Shown: one piece after another, positions 42,560 through 50,384 of the stretch
Layout: every line of letters starts with the position of its first letter
Position numbering within the stretch: the stretch's first letter is position 1
Assembly: GCA_022843385.1 (NCBI GenBank)
Contig: JALHNT010000030.1
Coordinates: forward strand, 1-64,000
Reading direction: 5' to 3'
From: Anaerolineae bacterium
GTDB lineage: Bacteria > Chloroflexota > Anaerolineae > Aggregatilineales > Phototrophicaceae
DNA: 64,000 nucleotides
The notes under the pieces: generated by a model
What the model was told of the DNA's origin: nothing
What the model saw: only the letters and a program-made list of their open reading frames with translations
Database searches by the model: none
Program-made: the position numbers and the translations under genes

Positions 42560-43582
42560 ATGCCGACCATCAAAGACGTTGCCCGCGAAGCCGGGGTCTC
42601 GATTGCCACTGTTTCCTATGTGCTGAATAACAAGAGCCATTTCGTCAGCGCCCGCACCCGTGAACAGGTACTGGAGGCCATCCAGCGCGTGGGCTATACA
42701 CCCAACATGACGGCGCGCAATCTCAAATCCAGCCAGACACGGCTGATCGGCTATGCCTGGCACCGTGAGCCAGGCGACCAGGTGAACGCGGTGCTGGATC
42801 GTTTCATCTACTTTCTGGCGCAGGCGGCTGAGACCGCTGGTTATCATCTGCTGACGTTCACCCATCCGGTCGGTCAACCCCTGCCGGTCTACGACGAGCT
42901 GATCCGCAGCGGGCGGGTGGATGGCTTTGTGCTGGCCGGGACAGTACAGAATGACGAGCGTATCCGTTTCCTGCTGGAAGAAGAATTTCCTTTCGTCAGC
43001 TTCGGGCGCTCCAACCCTCAGTGGGATTTCCCCTGGGTCGATACCGATGGCGCGATTGGGGTGCGTCAGGCAGTGCAGCGCTTGATCGAGCTGGGACACC
43101 AGCGCATCGCCATGGCGGCCTGGCCGGAAGAATCGATCAGCGGAAAGCACCGGCTTGAAGGCTACTACGCTGCGATGGATCAGGCGGGATTGCCCGTCCT
43201 GCCAGAGTACATTGTGCGCGGCGAGCATACCGAAAGTGCCGGACATCATGCCTTCAATGCCTGGATGGATCTGCCAGAGTCGGCCCGACCGACCGCCGCG
43301 ATTGCCATCACCGATCTGGTGGCGATTGGCATCATGAATGAGGCCGAGGCACGCGGCCTGACCATCGGGCAGGATTTCTCACTGATCGGCTTCGATGACA
43401 CCCCTCTGACACAGTACCTCAAGCCCTCGCTCAGCACATTGCAGCAAGCCATCCCGGAGACCGGGCAGGCGCTCATCTCGATGCTGGAAGCGATCCTCAG
43501 CCACTACCGCGATTATGACCGCCACATCCTGATTCCCCCCTGCCTGCTGGAACGGGCATCGGTGGGGCCGCCGCGCTGGTAG
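42560..43582 (+). CDS. LacI-family transcriptional regulator
   Basis: 340 aa. HTH and hinge: TIKDVAREAGVSIATVSYVL (residues 3-22), then TREQVLEAIQRVGYTPNMTA. The periplasmic-binding-like effector domain has RSGRVDGFVLAG, ELGHQRIAMAAW, AIAITDLVAIGIMNEAEARG, the family box SLIGFDDTPLTQYLKPSLST, and an SLILPP-like end (HILIPPCLLERAS). It controls a carbohydrate gene set in response to a sugar; the target is not identifiable here. It lies directly downstream of the YesL-like gene. Confidence 0.93.
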   Translation: MPTIKDVAREAGVSIATVSYVLNNKSHFVSARTREQVLEAIQRVGYTPNMTARNLKSSQTRLIGYAWHREPGDQVNAVLDRFIYFLAQAAETAGYHLLTFTHPVGQPLPVYDELIRSGRVDGFVLAGTVQNDERIRFLLEEEFPFVSFGRSNPQWDFPWVDTDGAIGVRQAVQRLIELGHQRIAMAAWPEESISGKHRLEGYYAAMDQAGLPVLPEYIVRGEHTESAGHHAFNAWMDLPESARPTAAIAITDLVAIGIMNEAEARGLTIGQDFSLIGFDDTPLTQYLKPSLSTLQQAIPETGQALISMLEAILSHYRDYDRHILIPPCLLERASVGPPRW

Positions 43583-43686
43583 GACAAAAGTCCTGCTGGT
43601 TTGCAGCCGCACTAGCTTAATGATTCGCCGACAATATCTTCGTTATAATAATTGCAACAATAAATGAGTGGTGCGGAGACCCAATC

Positions 43687-44061
43687 ATGTCCCATGAGAT
43701 TCGTTGGCTTAAGCCTGAGCGCGTCCTGTACGTGGATTTCTTCGGTCATCAGACAGCCGAGTCGATTCGTGCCTGCCTCGATGATCAAGCTGCTGCAATG
43801 GATACGGTGTCTCGTCCGGTGATTGTGCTGATAAACTGGCAGCGGGTCACCGGCACCGATCGCAATGCGCTGCTGAGTCAGAAAGGGCATCGCGCCTACA
43901 GCCACCCGATGGCGGCGCGCGGCGTGGTCGTCGGCTTCAATCCGCAGGAAGCCTTCGAAAACGAAGTGACAGCGGTCAACACCCGGCATCAGAAGCACAC
44001 GCAGTATTTCCGCACGATGGAAGAAGCGATGCATCACCTGGAGCCGATGCTGGCGGATTAG
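43687..44061 (+). CDS. STAS/SpoIIAA-like protein, paralogue 2
   Basis: 124 aa. Pattern: IRWLKPERVLYVDFFGHQTA, DTVSRPVIVLINWQRVTGTD (central strand), MAARGVVVGFNP, and the C-terminal FRTMEEAMHHLEPM. The SpoIIAA-like layout is shared with 36457-36840 and 44692-45069. There is no Ser phosphorylation site context as in true SpoIIAA. It lies upstream of a Nudix gene by 60 bases on the same strand. Confidence 0.65.
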   Translation: MSHEIRWLKPERVLYVDFFGHQTAESIRACLDDQAAAMDTVSRPVIVLINWQRVTGTDRNALLSQKGHRAYSHPMAARGVVVGFNPQEAFENEVTAVNTRHQKHTQYFRTMEEAMHHLEPMLAD

Positions 44062-44121
44062 CGGCGATCTTGTCTTCTACCATCATCAGCCTATAATGGG
44101 CGTGATGAGGAGACCAGTCGC

Positions 44122-44703
44122 ATGTGGAAATCGGTTCGTTCGGTCGAGATGCTCAGCAATCCCTGGCTGCGGGTGCGCCGCGATGCCTGCCTTCTGCCAA
44201 CCGGCGTGACGCTGGAAGATTATTATGTGGTCGAAGAGAATGACACCGGGAGCGTGGTGGCGCTGACGCCAGAGCGCGAGCTGGTGATGGTCGAACAGTA
44301 CCAGCACGGCATTGGTCAGATGTGCCTCGAGATTCCCGGTGGCTACTTCGATACCCCTGCGCAGCTCTCGGCGCAGCAGGCCAGCGAGCAGGCATGGCGT
44401 GAGTTCCGCGAAGAGACCGGTTACGATAGCGCGGCTTTCGAATACGTTGGACGCATCATGCACCAGCCGACACGGCTCAATTCGCGTGCCTTCATTTTCA
44501 CAGCTTTGGATGTTTACCCGGTCAGCGGTCAGCAGCTCGATGTAACCGAGAATATCACCGTGCATCTGATCCCACTGGATGAAGTGATGGATCTGCTGCG
44601 AGGTGGGATGATCGGCAGCGCCATCAGCGTCGCCGGAATCTACATGGCGCTCGACCAGCTTCGGCGGCGATTTCCTGCTTTGATGGTCGAGTCAAATGGA
44701 TGA
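44122..44703 (+). CDS. Nudix hydrolase, ADP-ribose-pyrophosphatase-like
   Basis: 193 aa. The C-terminal half of the Nudix box is clear (R93-E94-F-x-E97-E98-T-G100), preceded by EIPGGYFD as in ADP-ribose pyrophosphatases. The first Glu of the box falls on Gln85 and the loop is longer than the standard 5 residues, so the box is irregular. LVMVEQYQHGIGQMCLEIPG matches the usual substrate-side strand pair. It probably cleaves a nucleoside-diphosphate sugar. Its end overlaps the convergent STAS-like gene by 12 bases. Confidence 0.82.
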   Translation: MWKSVRSVEMLSNPWLRVRRDACLLPTGVTLEDYYVVEENDTGSVVALTPERELVMVEQYQHGIGQMCLEIPGGYFDTPAQLSAQQASEQAWREFREETGYDSAAFEYVGRIMHQPTRLNSRAFIFTALDVYPVSGQQLDVTENITVHLIPLDEVMDLLRGGMIGSAISVAGIYMALDQLRRRFPALMVESNG

Positions 44704-45069
44704 GCGCAGCCGTTGGCGCGCAGTTTCCAGCCCATTATCGAACTCCGCCACGCTCTGAAAATACTGCCCCACCATCGGTGCAAGCACATCGATCATCACT
44801 TGCACCAGCGCTGGCGGCTGGATGGCAACATAGCCCTGGCAGCGCCAGTTCTGTTTCAGGTCGCGCACGGTGTCAATGTAGCTGAGCATGGTGATGGGTA
44901 TTTCACTGCACTCGCGCATATCGACCAGCACGACATGAGTGGGGTCGGCGAGCGTCGCCAGAATGGAATAGGTCTGCTGGGTAGCGGCCGTTACTTCTTC
45001 GCTGGTGATCGGACTCACCCAGCGTGACAGGTAGATGCCTGGCTCGATGAAATGACCCTGGATTGGCAC
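44692..45069 (-). CDS. STAS/SpoIIAA-like protein, paralogue 3
   Basis: 125 aa, GTG start. Pattern: IEPGIYLSRWVSPITSEEVT, THVVLVDMRECSEIPITML (central strand with Asp), CQGYVAIQPPALVQVMIDVL, and a C-terminal helix after QYFQSVAEFDNGLETARQRL. Related in layout to the proteins at 36457 and 43687. Convergent with the Nudix gene, so not in an operon with paralogue 2 despite lying only 630 bases away. Confidence 0.62.
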   Translation of the reverse strand: MPIQGHFIEPGIYLSRWVSPITSEEVTAATQQTYSILATLADPTHVVLVDMRECSEIPITMLSYIDTVRDLKQNWRCQGYVAIQPPALVQVMIDVLAPMVGQYFQSVAEFDNGLETARQRLRSSI

Positions 45070-45231
45070 CGACTATTCTCCGCATCCGTTTGTTCAGATG
45101 GATTGTAAGGTATCTGTGCCGGGTTGCCAAATGAATAATACCGGCTGTCGGTGTCAGTTGATTGATGGCGGGTCAGTCGAGGCGCTGCGAGCTGCACCCC
45201 GACCCTGGTGGCTGGGCTGACACAGCCAAAT

Positions 45232-47184
45232 TCAATGGCTCACCTGCGAACGATCCAGCCAAAGGAATTGATACGGCTCCAGCGTCAGCGTCCCGGTCAA
45301 CGACAAGGCTGCATCATCGATCAGATCGCGCACATCCATCGGCAGCGGCCAGGCCCAGCGCAGTGTCTCCAGGTTGACTAGCTGACTGCGCTCAGAGAAA
45401 TTCGCCAGCACCAGCAGGGTATGGTTGCGCAGGTAGGCCAGGACGTGTCCATTGCCGCAGTCGAGGAACTGAGTTTTGCCGTTTGCCAGCGCCGAGGTCT
45501 GCTGACGGATGGCGATCAACCGTGTGAGTCCCTGAAACACCTGCCCTTCAACCGTCGTCACATCGAGGCGTGCCGCCGCCCGTTCCCAATCGAAGGCCGG
45601 CCGATGCACCCAGCGACTGTCTTCGGCTTTGGCCGGGTTCTGCTGATAGCTGTAGTCATTGCGGGTAGCGATCTCGTCACCCAGATAGAGCAGGGGGATG
45701 CCGCCGGCACTCAGAGCGATGCTGTAGATGAGCAGGATGCGCTTGACCGCGTGGTCAATTTCCAGCGGGCTGCCGAGGTCGGAGAGGCCGCGTTCCAGGC
45801 CGGCCAGCGAGGCACAGGTGCCGCTGATGCGCATGTCCTGATTGACCGGGTTGTAGTTGAAGGGGACGCCACGAGCGAACGAGCCGGGGAAGCGCCCGAC
45901 ATAGAACTGGTTGAGGAACTGGCGGTGATGAAAGCCGTTGATGCCCAGCTCGGCGGCATCCTCGTCGGCGAAAGTCCAGCCGATGTCGTCGTGCGAGCGG
46001 ATGTAATTGACCCAGGCACAATCGCCGGGCAGATTGAACCAGTGTTCCATCGAGCGCCGCAACAACCGGACTTCGCGGGTCGCCAGCGCCTCCCAGCAGA
46101 GCGCCATCAGCGTCGGGTTATACGACACCGGGCATTCTTCCCAACTGATGTAACTGGCGACATCGCGCGGATGGACGATGGCTTCTGACTTGAACAACAT
46201 GGCCGGGGCGACGATGCGACAGAAAACGTTGAAGGCCTGGATCAGCCAGTGCACCTGGGGCAGATTTTCACAGCCCGTCCCCATCTCTTTCCAGATGAAG
46301 GCCACCGCATCCAGCCGCAGGAATTCGACGCCGTTGTTCGCCAGCCCCAGCATCTCGCCCATCATGGCGTTGAAGACTTCCGGGTTGCCATAATTGAGGT
46401 CCCACTGAAAGGTGTTGAAGGTCGTCCAGACCCACTGTTTCATATCCGGGCGATAGGTGAAACAACCCGGTGCCTGATCGGGGAAAATCTCACGCAGGAC
46501 ACGCTGCCCGTCCGGCCTGAATTCGTAACGATCCGGCATGACGCGATCGGGGAACATGTAATAGTAGCCGCGATAGGTTTCGTCGCCAGCGATGGCCTTG
46601 AGCGCCCAATCGTGTTCATCCGAGGTGTGATTGAAGACAAAATCGACCACCAGACTGATGCCGTGCTGCCGCAGTTCGTGCGCCAGATCCGCCAGTTCCG
46701 CCATCGTCCCCAGCGCCGGATTGACCTCGCGATAGCTGCTGACGGCATAGCCGCCATCGCTGTTGCCCGCCGGTGCCTTGAACAGCGGCATCAGATGCAG
46801 ATAGGTCAGCCCCAGCTCGCGAAAATAGGGGATGCGCTGGCGTATCCCTGCCAGATTGCCGGCGAACAGATCAACATAACACACGCCCCCCAGCATCCGT
46901 TCGTTCTGGAACCAATGGGGATTGGCCTCACGCTGCTGGTCGAGCGCCTTCAGATCAGCCGGACGTTGGGCAAAGCAGCGAACCGCCTGGAGCATGATCT
47001 GTTCCAGATGGTAGAAGAAGTCGTAATGCTGACCATAGACCTTTATCAGTAGCTCGAATGCCTCTGGAAAATAGCGGTTGAGCCGCTCGTGGAAGATGTC
47101 ACGATCCGGCAGTCCAGACAGGGCTGGTTCGAGGCGTGGCAGCAGACGTTGCAGGGTGATACGGGCTTCGTGAGCGATGTTCAT
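45232..47184 (-). CDS. Amylosucrase (GH13)
   Basis: 650 aa, the family's full length. The N-terminal helical domain ends near residue 95, then the GH13 barrel begins (YVDLFAGNLAGIRQRIPYFR). Conserved regions: DFVFNHTSDEHDWA, nucleophile FLRLDAVAF (D292), acid/base FKSEAIVHP (E334), and SHDDIGW (D399). GVEFLRLDAVAFIWKEMGTG is typical of amylosucrase. The enzyme makes alpha-1,4-glucan from sucrose and releases fructose, or works on related alpha-glucosides. Product specificity is not visible. No sucrose transporter is adjacent. Confidence 0.92.
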   Translation of the reverse strand: MNIAHEARITLQRLLPRLEPALSGLPDRDIFHERLNRYFPEAFELLIKVYGQHYDFFYHLEQIMLQAVRCFAQRPADLKALDQQREANPHWFQNERMLGGVCYVDLFAGNLAGIRQRIPYFRELGLTYLHLMPLFKAPAGNSDGGYAVSSYREVNPALGTMAELADLAHELRQHGISLVVDFVFNHTSDEHDWALKAIAGDETYRGYYYMFPDRVMPDRYEFRPDGQRVLREIFPDQAPGCFTYRPDMKQWVWTTFNTFQWDLNYGNPEVFNAMMGEMLGLANNGVEFLRLDAVAFIWKEMGTGCENLPQVHWLIQAFNVFCRIVAPAMLFKSEAIVHPRDVASYISWEECPVSYNPTLMALCWEALATREVRLLRRSMEHWFNLPGDCAWVNYIRSHDDIGWTFADEDAAELGINGFHHRQFLNQFYVGRFPGSFARGVPFNYNPVNQDMRISGTCASLAGLERGLSDLGSPLEIDHAVKRILLIYSIALSAGGIPLLYLGDEIATRNDYSYQQNPAKAEDSRWVHRPAFDWERAAARLDVTTVEGQVFQGLTRLIAIRQQTSALANGKTQFLDCGNGHVLAYLRNHTLLVLANFSERSQLVNLETLRWAWPLPMDVRDLIDDAALSLTGTLTLEPYQFLWLDRSQVSH

Positions 47185-47372
47185 CGGTTCTCGTCCGTGG
47201 TTGATGACTGATGCTGGTGTTCATTGTACACCATGCCACTCAGGACGACGTTTACGCCCTTCCTTCATTTTTCATGGACATTTCACACATTTATCGTCAA
47301 GCATGACGGAATATTCTGATACAATCCGGCTAAATTCAATGCACTCAAACACCGCTCAGGACACTGCTCATC

Positions 47373-47603
47373 ATGTCGGTCTTTCCCAAGAAAGTTCTCT
47401 TCACCCCACCGTCGATGGTCGACAAACTGGTCTTTTATGCCCGCGAACATAAATGCACCGCGCGTGAGGCGGCGAACGCCCTGTGGATGCAATTACGGGT
47501 GAAATCCTCGCTGGAAGAAGTGGCGGCGGCCAACCGTATCCTGCATCAGGAGACCGAAGGCAAGCGCCTGACCCGCATCCATGACCGGCGCTGGGTGGAT
47601 TGA
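47373..47603 (+). CDS. Small hypothetical protein
   Basis: 76 aa, unrecognised: basic, mainly helical (PPSMVDKLVFYAREHKCTAR, then EAANALWMQLRVKSSLEEVA) with a C-terminal RLTRIHDRRWVD. The long in-frame reading and codon use like the neighbours support it, but the ribosome-binding site is unclear. It precedes the PNPOx-like gene by 91 bases on the same strand. Confidence 0.45.
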   Translation: MSVFPKKVLFTPPSMVDKLVFYAREHKCTAREAANALWMQLRVKSSLEEVAAANRILHQETEGKRLTRIHDRRWVD

Positions 47604-47694
47604 TTCCTGCGCATTTCCGCCATTGGTCTGATGAATAAGTCATCGCTGCTGTTGTATGATGAGCATTCCGCTTCTATCATCCGGAGGTGTGTCG

Positions 47695-48177
47695 ATGAAT
47701 CAACCCCAGGCCAGCCGCCCCAGCATGAAAAACTATGGCATCGCGTCCGACAATGACGGTCTGATGGAATGGTCGTGGGTGGACGACCAAATGACCCGCG
47801 CCCGCAACTACTGGATCGCAACGGTTCGCCCAGATGGCAAGCCTCATGTCGCGCCAGTGTGGGGCGTGTGGCTGGAAGGTGCGCTCTACTTTGGCAGCGA
47901 TCGTGGGTCGCGCAAGGTGCGCAACATCGCCCACCAACCGGCTGTCAGTGTTCATCTGGAAAGCGGTGATGAGACAGTGATTCTGGAGGGGGTGGTTGAC
48001 GAAGTGTCTGACCACGCTATCCTGACGCGCATCGCCAGCCTGTATGGCAAGAAATACCCTCCCCATACGCCTGACCCGGATACCGACTTCACCTTCTGCT
48101 TCCGCTTCACCCCACAGATGGGGCTGTCGTGGCTGGAGCAGGATTTCCCGCGCACAGCGACACGCTGGACGTTTTAG
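47695..48177 (+). CDS. Pyridoxamine 5'-phosphate oxidase-like (split-barrel) protein
   Basis: 160 aa from the ATG at 47695 (GGAGGTG upstream). Split-barrel flavin fold: ARNYWIATVRPDGKPHVAPV, WGVWLEGALYFGS, RGSRKVRNIAHQPAVSVHLE, and VILEGVVDEVSD. Family members bind FMN or F420, and the true PNPOx catalytic pattern is not distinguishable. The gene is single and no pathway is evident from neighbours. Confidence 0.85.
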   Translation: MNQPQASRPSMKNYGIASDNDGLMEWSWVDDQMTRARNYWIATVRPDGKPHVAPVWGVWLEGALYFGSDRGSRKVRNIAHQPAVSVHLESGDETVILEGVVDEVSDHAILTRIASLYGKKYPPHTPDPDTDFTFCFRFTPQMGLSWLEQDFPRTATRWTF

Positions 48178-48224
48178 AGGCGCAGCTAACGGGGAGAGGC
48201 CGGTGCCCGTCCCCGTTTACTTTT

Positions 48225-49193
48225 CTAGGGTGCAGCGGCTGCCGGCGCAGCGGCTGGGGCAGCAGCCTGAGCAGCGGCGCGCTCGGCCAGGAATGCCTCG
48301 ACTGTCAGATTTCGCCGATCGGTTGTGCGCACGGTCACATGACCGCCCTGAACACTCTGTCGCCCACGCGTGAAGATGTGGAAGATGCGGTAGCCTTCCC
48401 GGCTGCGGAAGCCAAAGACTATCCGCCCGCGCCCCTGATCTTCTTCAAAGACGAAGCGGATGGTCGGGTCGTTAAAGACGCTGCGCAGATGGGCGGTTTC
48501 AGCATCAATGCCGGCGGCGTGGGCGCGGCGGAATTCTGGCGTAGTGTTGCCCGCCGCATCCTGAGCAATACTGGTACCGATGCGACGCTCGTAATTGCGG
48601 ATGCCGAGCCGTTCGGTGACAAAATGAATGATGTTCATCTGGAAGCTCAGATCATCCGATGCCAGCATATCGTCCAGATCGACATAAGCCGAATCGACAC
48701 TGTCGATCAACAGGCGGTTGCCACTGATTAGTCCCTCGTTGGTGATGAGACGAAACGGGACAATTGGACCGGCGTCGATGAAGGCTATCATGCGCTGGTC
48801 GAAGTTGGTCAGGGCGGCTTCATCGACGATGGTGTACTTGAGGGTACGATCTTCCAGGTGATACTGAATGGCTTCGGACTGGCGGTTGAGGCGCTCGACC
48901 AGTTCTTCCCGGCGTTCAAAAGCCGAGGCTTCACCCCGTCCTGGCGGGCGGAGTTCGATGGCGCGCTGGATGGCAGGCAGGGCTGTCGCCCCATCACCGC
49001 GCATCAGGCGGATGACGGCCTGGTTACCAAGCGTCTGCTGCAATTGCAACACCTCATCGGCCTGAAGCGAATCAGGTTGCGTCTGAGCGCGCTCGATGGT
49101 ATCCGCCGAAAGCTGAGTAGCGCCGGCGGTATGCGCTGGATGACGTGGCTGTGACGAACGCTGCGATGCAACATGAACCCGTTCGTGTGACAT
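48225..49193 (-). CDS. Protein with eCIS-cargo-like N-terminus
   Basis: 322 aa from the ATG at 49193 (AAGGGGGCAGGC upstream). The start MSHERVHVASQRSSQPRHPA then ADEVLQLQQTLGNQAVIRLM and a following PAIQRAI resembles the N-terminal LQ-x-T-x-GN-x-A-x2-L and IQR signature found on proteins linked to extracellular contractile injection systems. The middle (GLISGNRLLIDSVDSAYVDL, DDMLASDDLSFQMNIIHFVT) and EFRRAHAAGIDAET are unrecognised. The end is a low-complexity Ala/Pro run. A DUF4280 gene is 37 kb away; sheath and tube genes are not in the window. Confidence 0.65.
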   Translation of the reverse strand: MSHERVHVASQRSSQPRHPAHTAGATQLSADTIERAQTQPDSLQADEVLQLQQTLGNQAVIRLMRGDGATALPAIQRAIELRPPGRGEASAFERREELVERLNRQSEAIQYHLEDRTLKYTIVDEAALTNFDQRMIAFIDAGPIVPFRLITNEGLISGNRLLIDSVDSAYVDLDDMLASDDLSFQMNIIHFVTERLGIRNYERRIGTSIAQDAAGNTTPEFRRAHAAGIDAETAHLRSVFNDPTIRFVFEEDQGRGRIVFGFRSREGYRIFHIFTRGRQSVQGGHVTVRTTDRRNLTVEAFLAERAAAQAAAPAAAPAAAAP

Positions 49194-49264
49194 GCCTGCC
49201 CCCTTTGAAGTATTCAAACCCATCCTCACTCTACGCGAATCGGGGCCTTCTGGCAACTTTTCCC

Positions 49265-50221
49265 TCAATCGTGGGCGATGCCGATCAGCGGGTCGTTGAC
49301 GTTGACCGAGAGGGCGACGCACACCAGCAGGACGAAGCCGCTGGCCGGGGCGGTGTACTCCGCCAGCACTGTGCCGAAATAATCCTTGACCACGCCGACC
49401 ACCTGACCCGCCTGTACTGTATCGCCGATGCTGACACGGGGATACCAGCAGCCTTTGTGCGCCGCCCGCACCCAGGGCCAGTGAGCATATTCATGCAGCG
49501 GCACGGTCTCAATCTCACCCGACAGGATGCCGAGATGCCGGGCGACGTTATAACAGCCGTGCAGCAGGAGCAGGGTATTCGGCTCGTCGAGGATGCCGAC
49601 CTGTCCCGCTTCAGCCAGCAGCGCTGGGATGCCCAGGGCGGCTGCCGCGCTGATGCTGGTGCCGACCAGCTTGTCCGGTTTCACCAGAATATCGATGCCG
49701 AAGACGGCGGCCAGCGCTCGCGACTGTTCGGTCACCGCCGGGTCAGGCGAGGCTTCGTAACCCATGAAGGGGATGAGCGCTTCGGGGATGTCGCCGCCAT
49801 GCAGGTCAACCCAGGCGTGAATGTGGGGGACAACTTCAGCCATGATGGTATGAGCCATGCGTTCGGCGATGGTCCCAAGCGCCTTGCCGGGGAACTGACG
49901 GTTGAGGTTCTTGCCATCCTCCGGCACGAGAAATGCCTGGCGCGCATGAAAGGCGTTCAGGCTGACCGGCGACATGACGATGACGCGCCCGTTGAGCTGC
50001 GCCGGATCGAGTTCAGCGCCGAAGCGGATAGCCGCCTCGATGCTGGGGTATTCGCCTCCATGAATGCCAGCGGTGACCAGCAGGGTGGGGCCATCGCCAG
50101 CGCCATTGACGACGACGATGGGCATGGTGATGGCTGTGCCGGGGACGCTCAGAAATCCGCTGGCTTTACTGCCCGGTGCGGCGCTGATCTCGCCAATCTG
50201 AAGGCTCATGATGCTGCTCAT
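49265..50221 (-). CDS. Succinylglutamate desuccinylase/aspartoacylase-family protein
   Basis: 318 aa. M14-like zinc site: LLVTAGIHGGEYPSIEAAIR (H-x2-E) and the later zinc His in HAWVDLHGGDIPE, with the catalytic region following. The C-terminal beta domain has KGCWYPRVSIGDTVQAGQVV, a lipoyl-like turn typical of this family. It hydrolyses N-acyl amino acids or similar amides in the cytosol. The ATG at 50209 is an alternative start. No pathway partner is adjacent. Confidence 0.9.
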   Translation of the reverse strand: MSSIMSLQIGEISAAPGSKASGFLSVPGTAITMPIVVVNGAGDGPTLLVTAGIHGGEYPSIEAAIRFGAELDPAQLNGRVIVMSPVSLNAFHARQAFLVPEDGKNLNRQFPGKALGTIAERMAHTIMAEVVPHIHAWVDLHGGDIPEALIPFMGYEASPDPAVTEQSRALAAVFGIDILVKPDKLVGTSISAAAALGIPALLAEAGQVGILDEPNTLLLLHGCYNVARHLGILSGEIETVPLHEYAHWPWVRAAHKGCWYPRVSIGDTVQAGQVVGVVKDYFGTVLAEYTAPASGFVLLVCVALSVNVNDPLIGIAHD

Positions 50222-50384
50222 TTCCGCTGGTCAGGATAACGACCAGAGTGTAACACATGATAGCCGCCCACTTTCCGCCATCATCGGCCAGGGATAAGTC
50301 CATCGATAACGGGAACGCTTTAGGTGAGCCCCAGCCAGCGGTACGTTGACTTTACCGGCTTCTTGTGTTGACAATACGGGCTGC

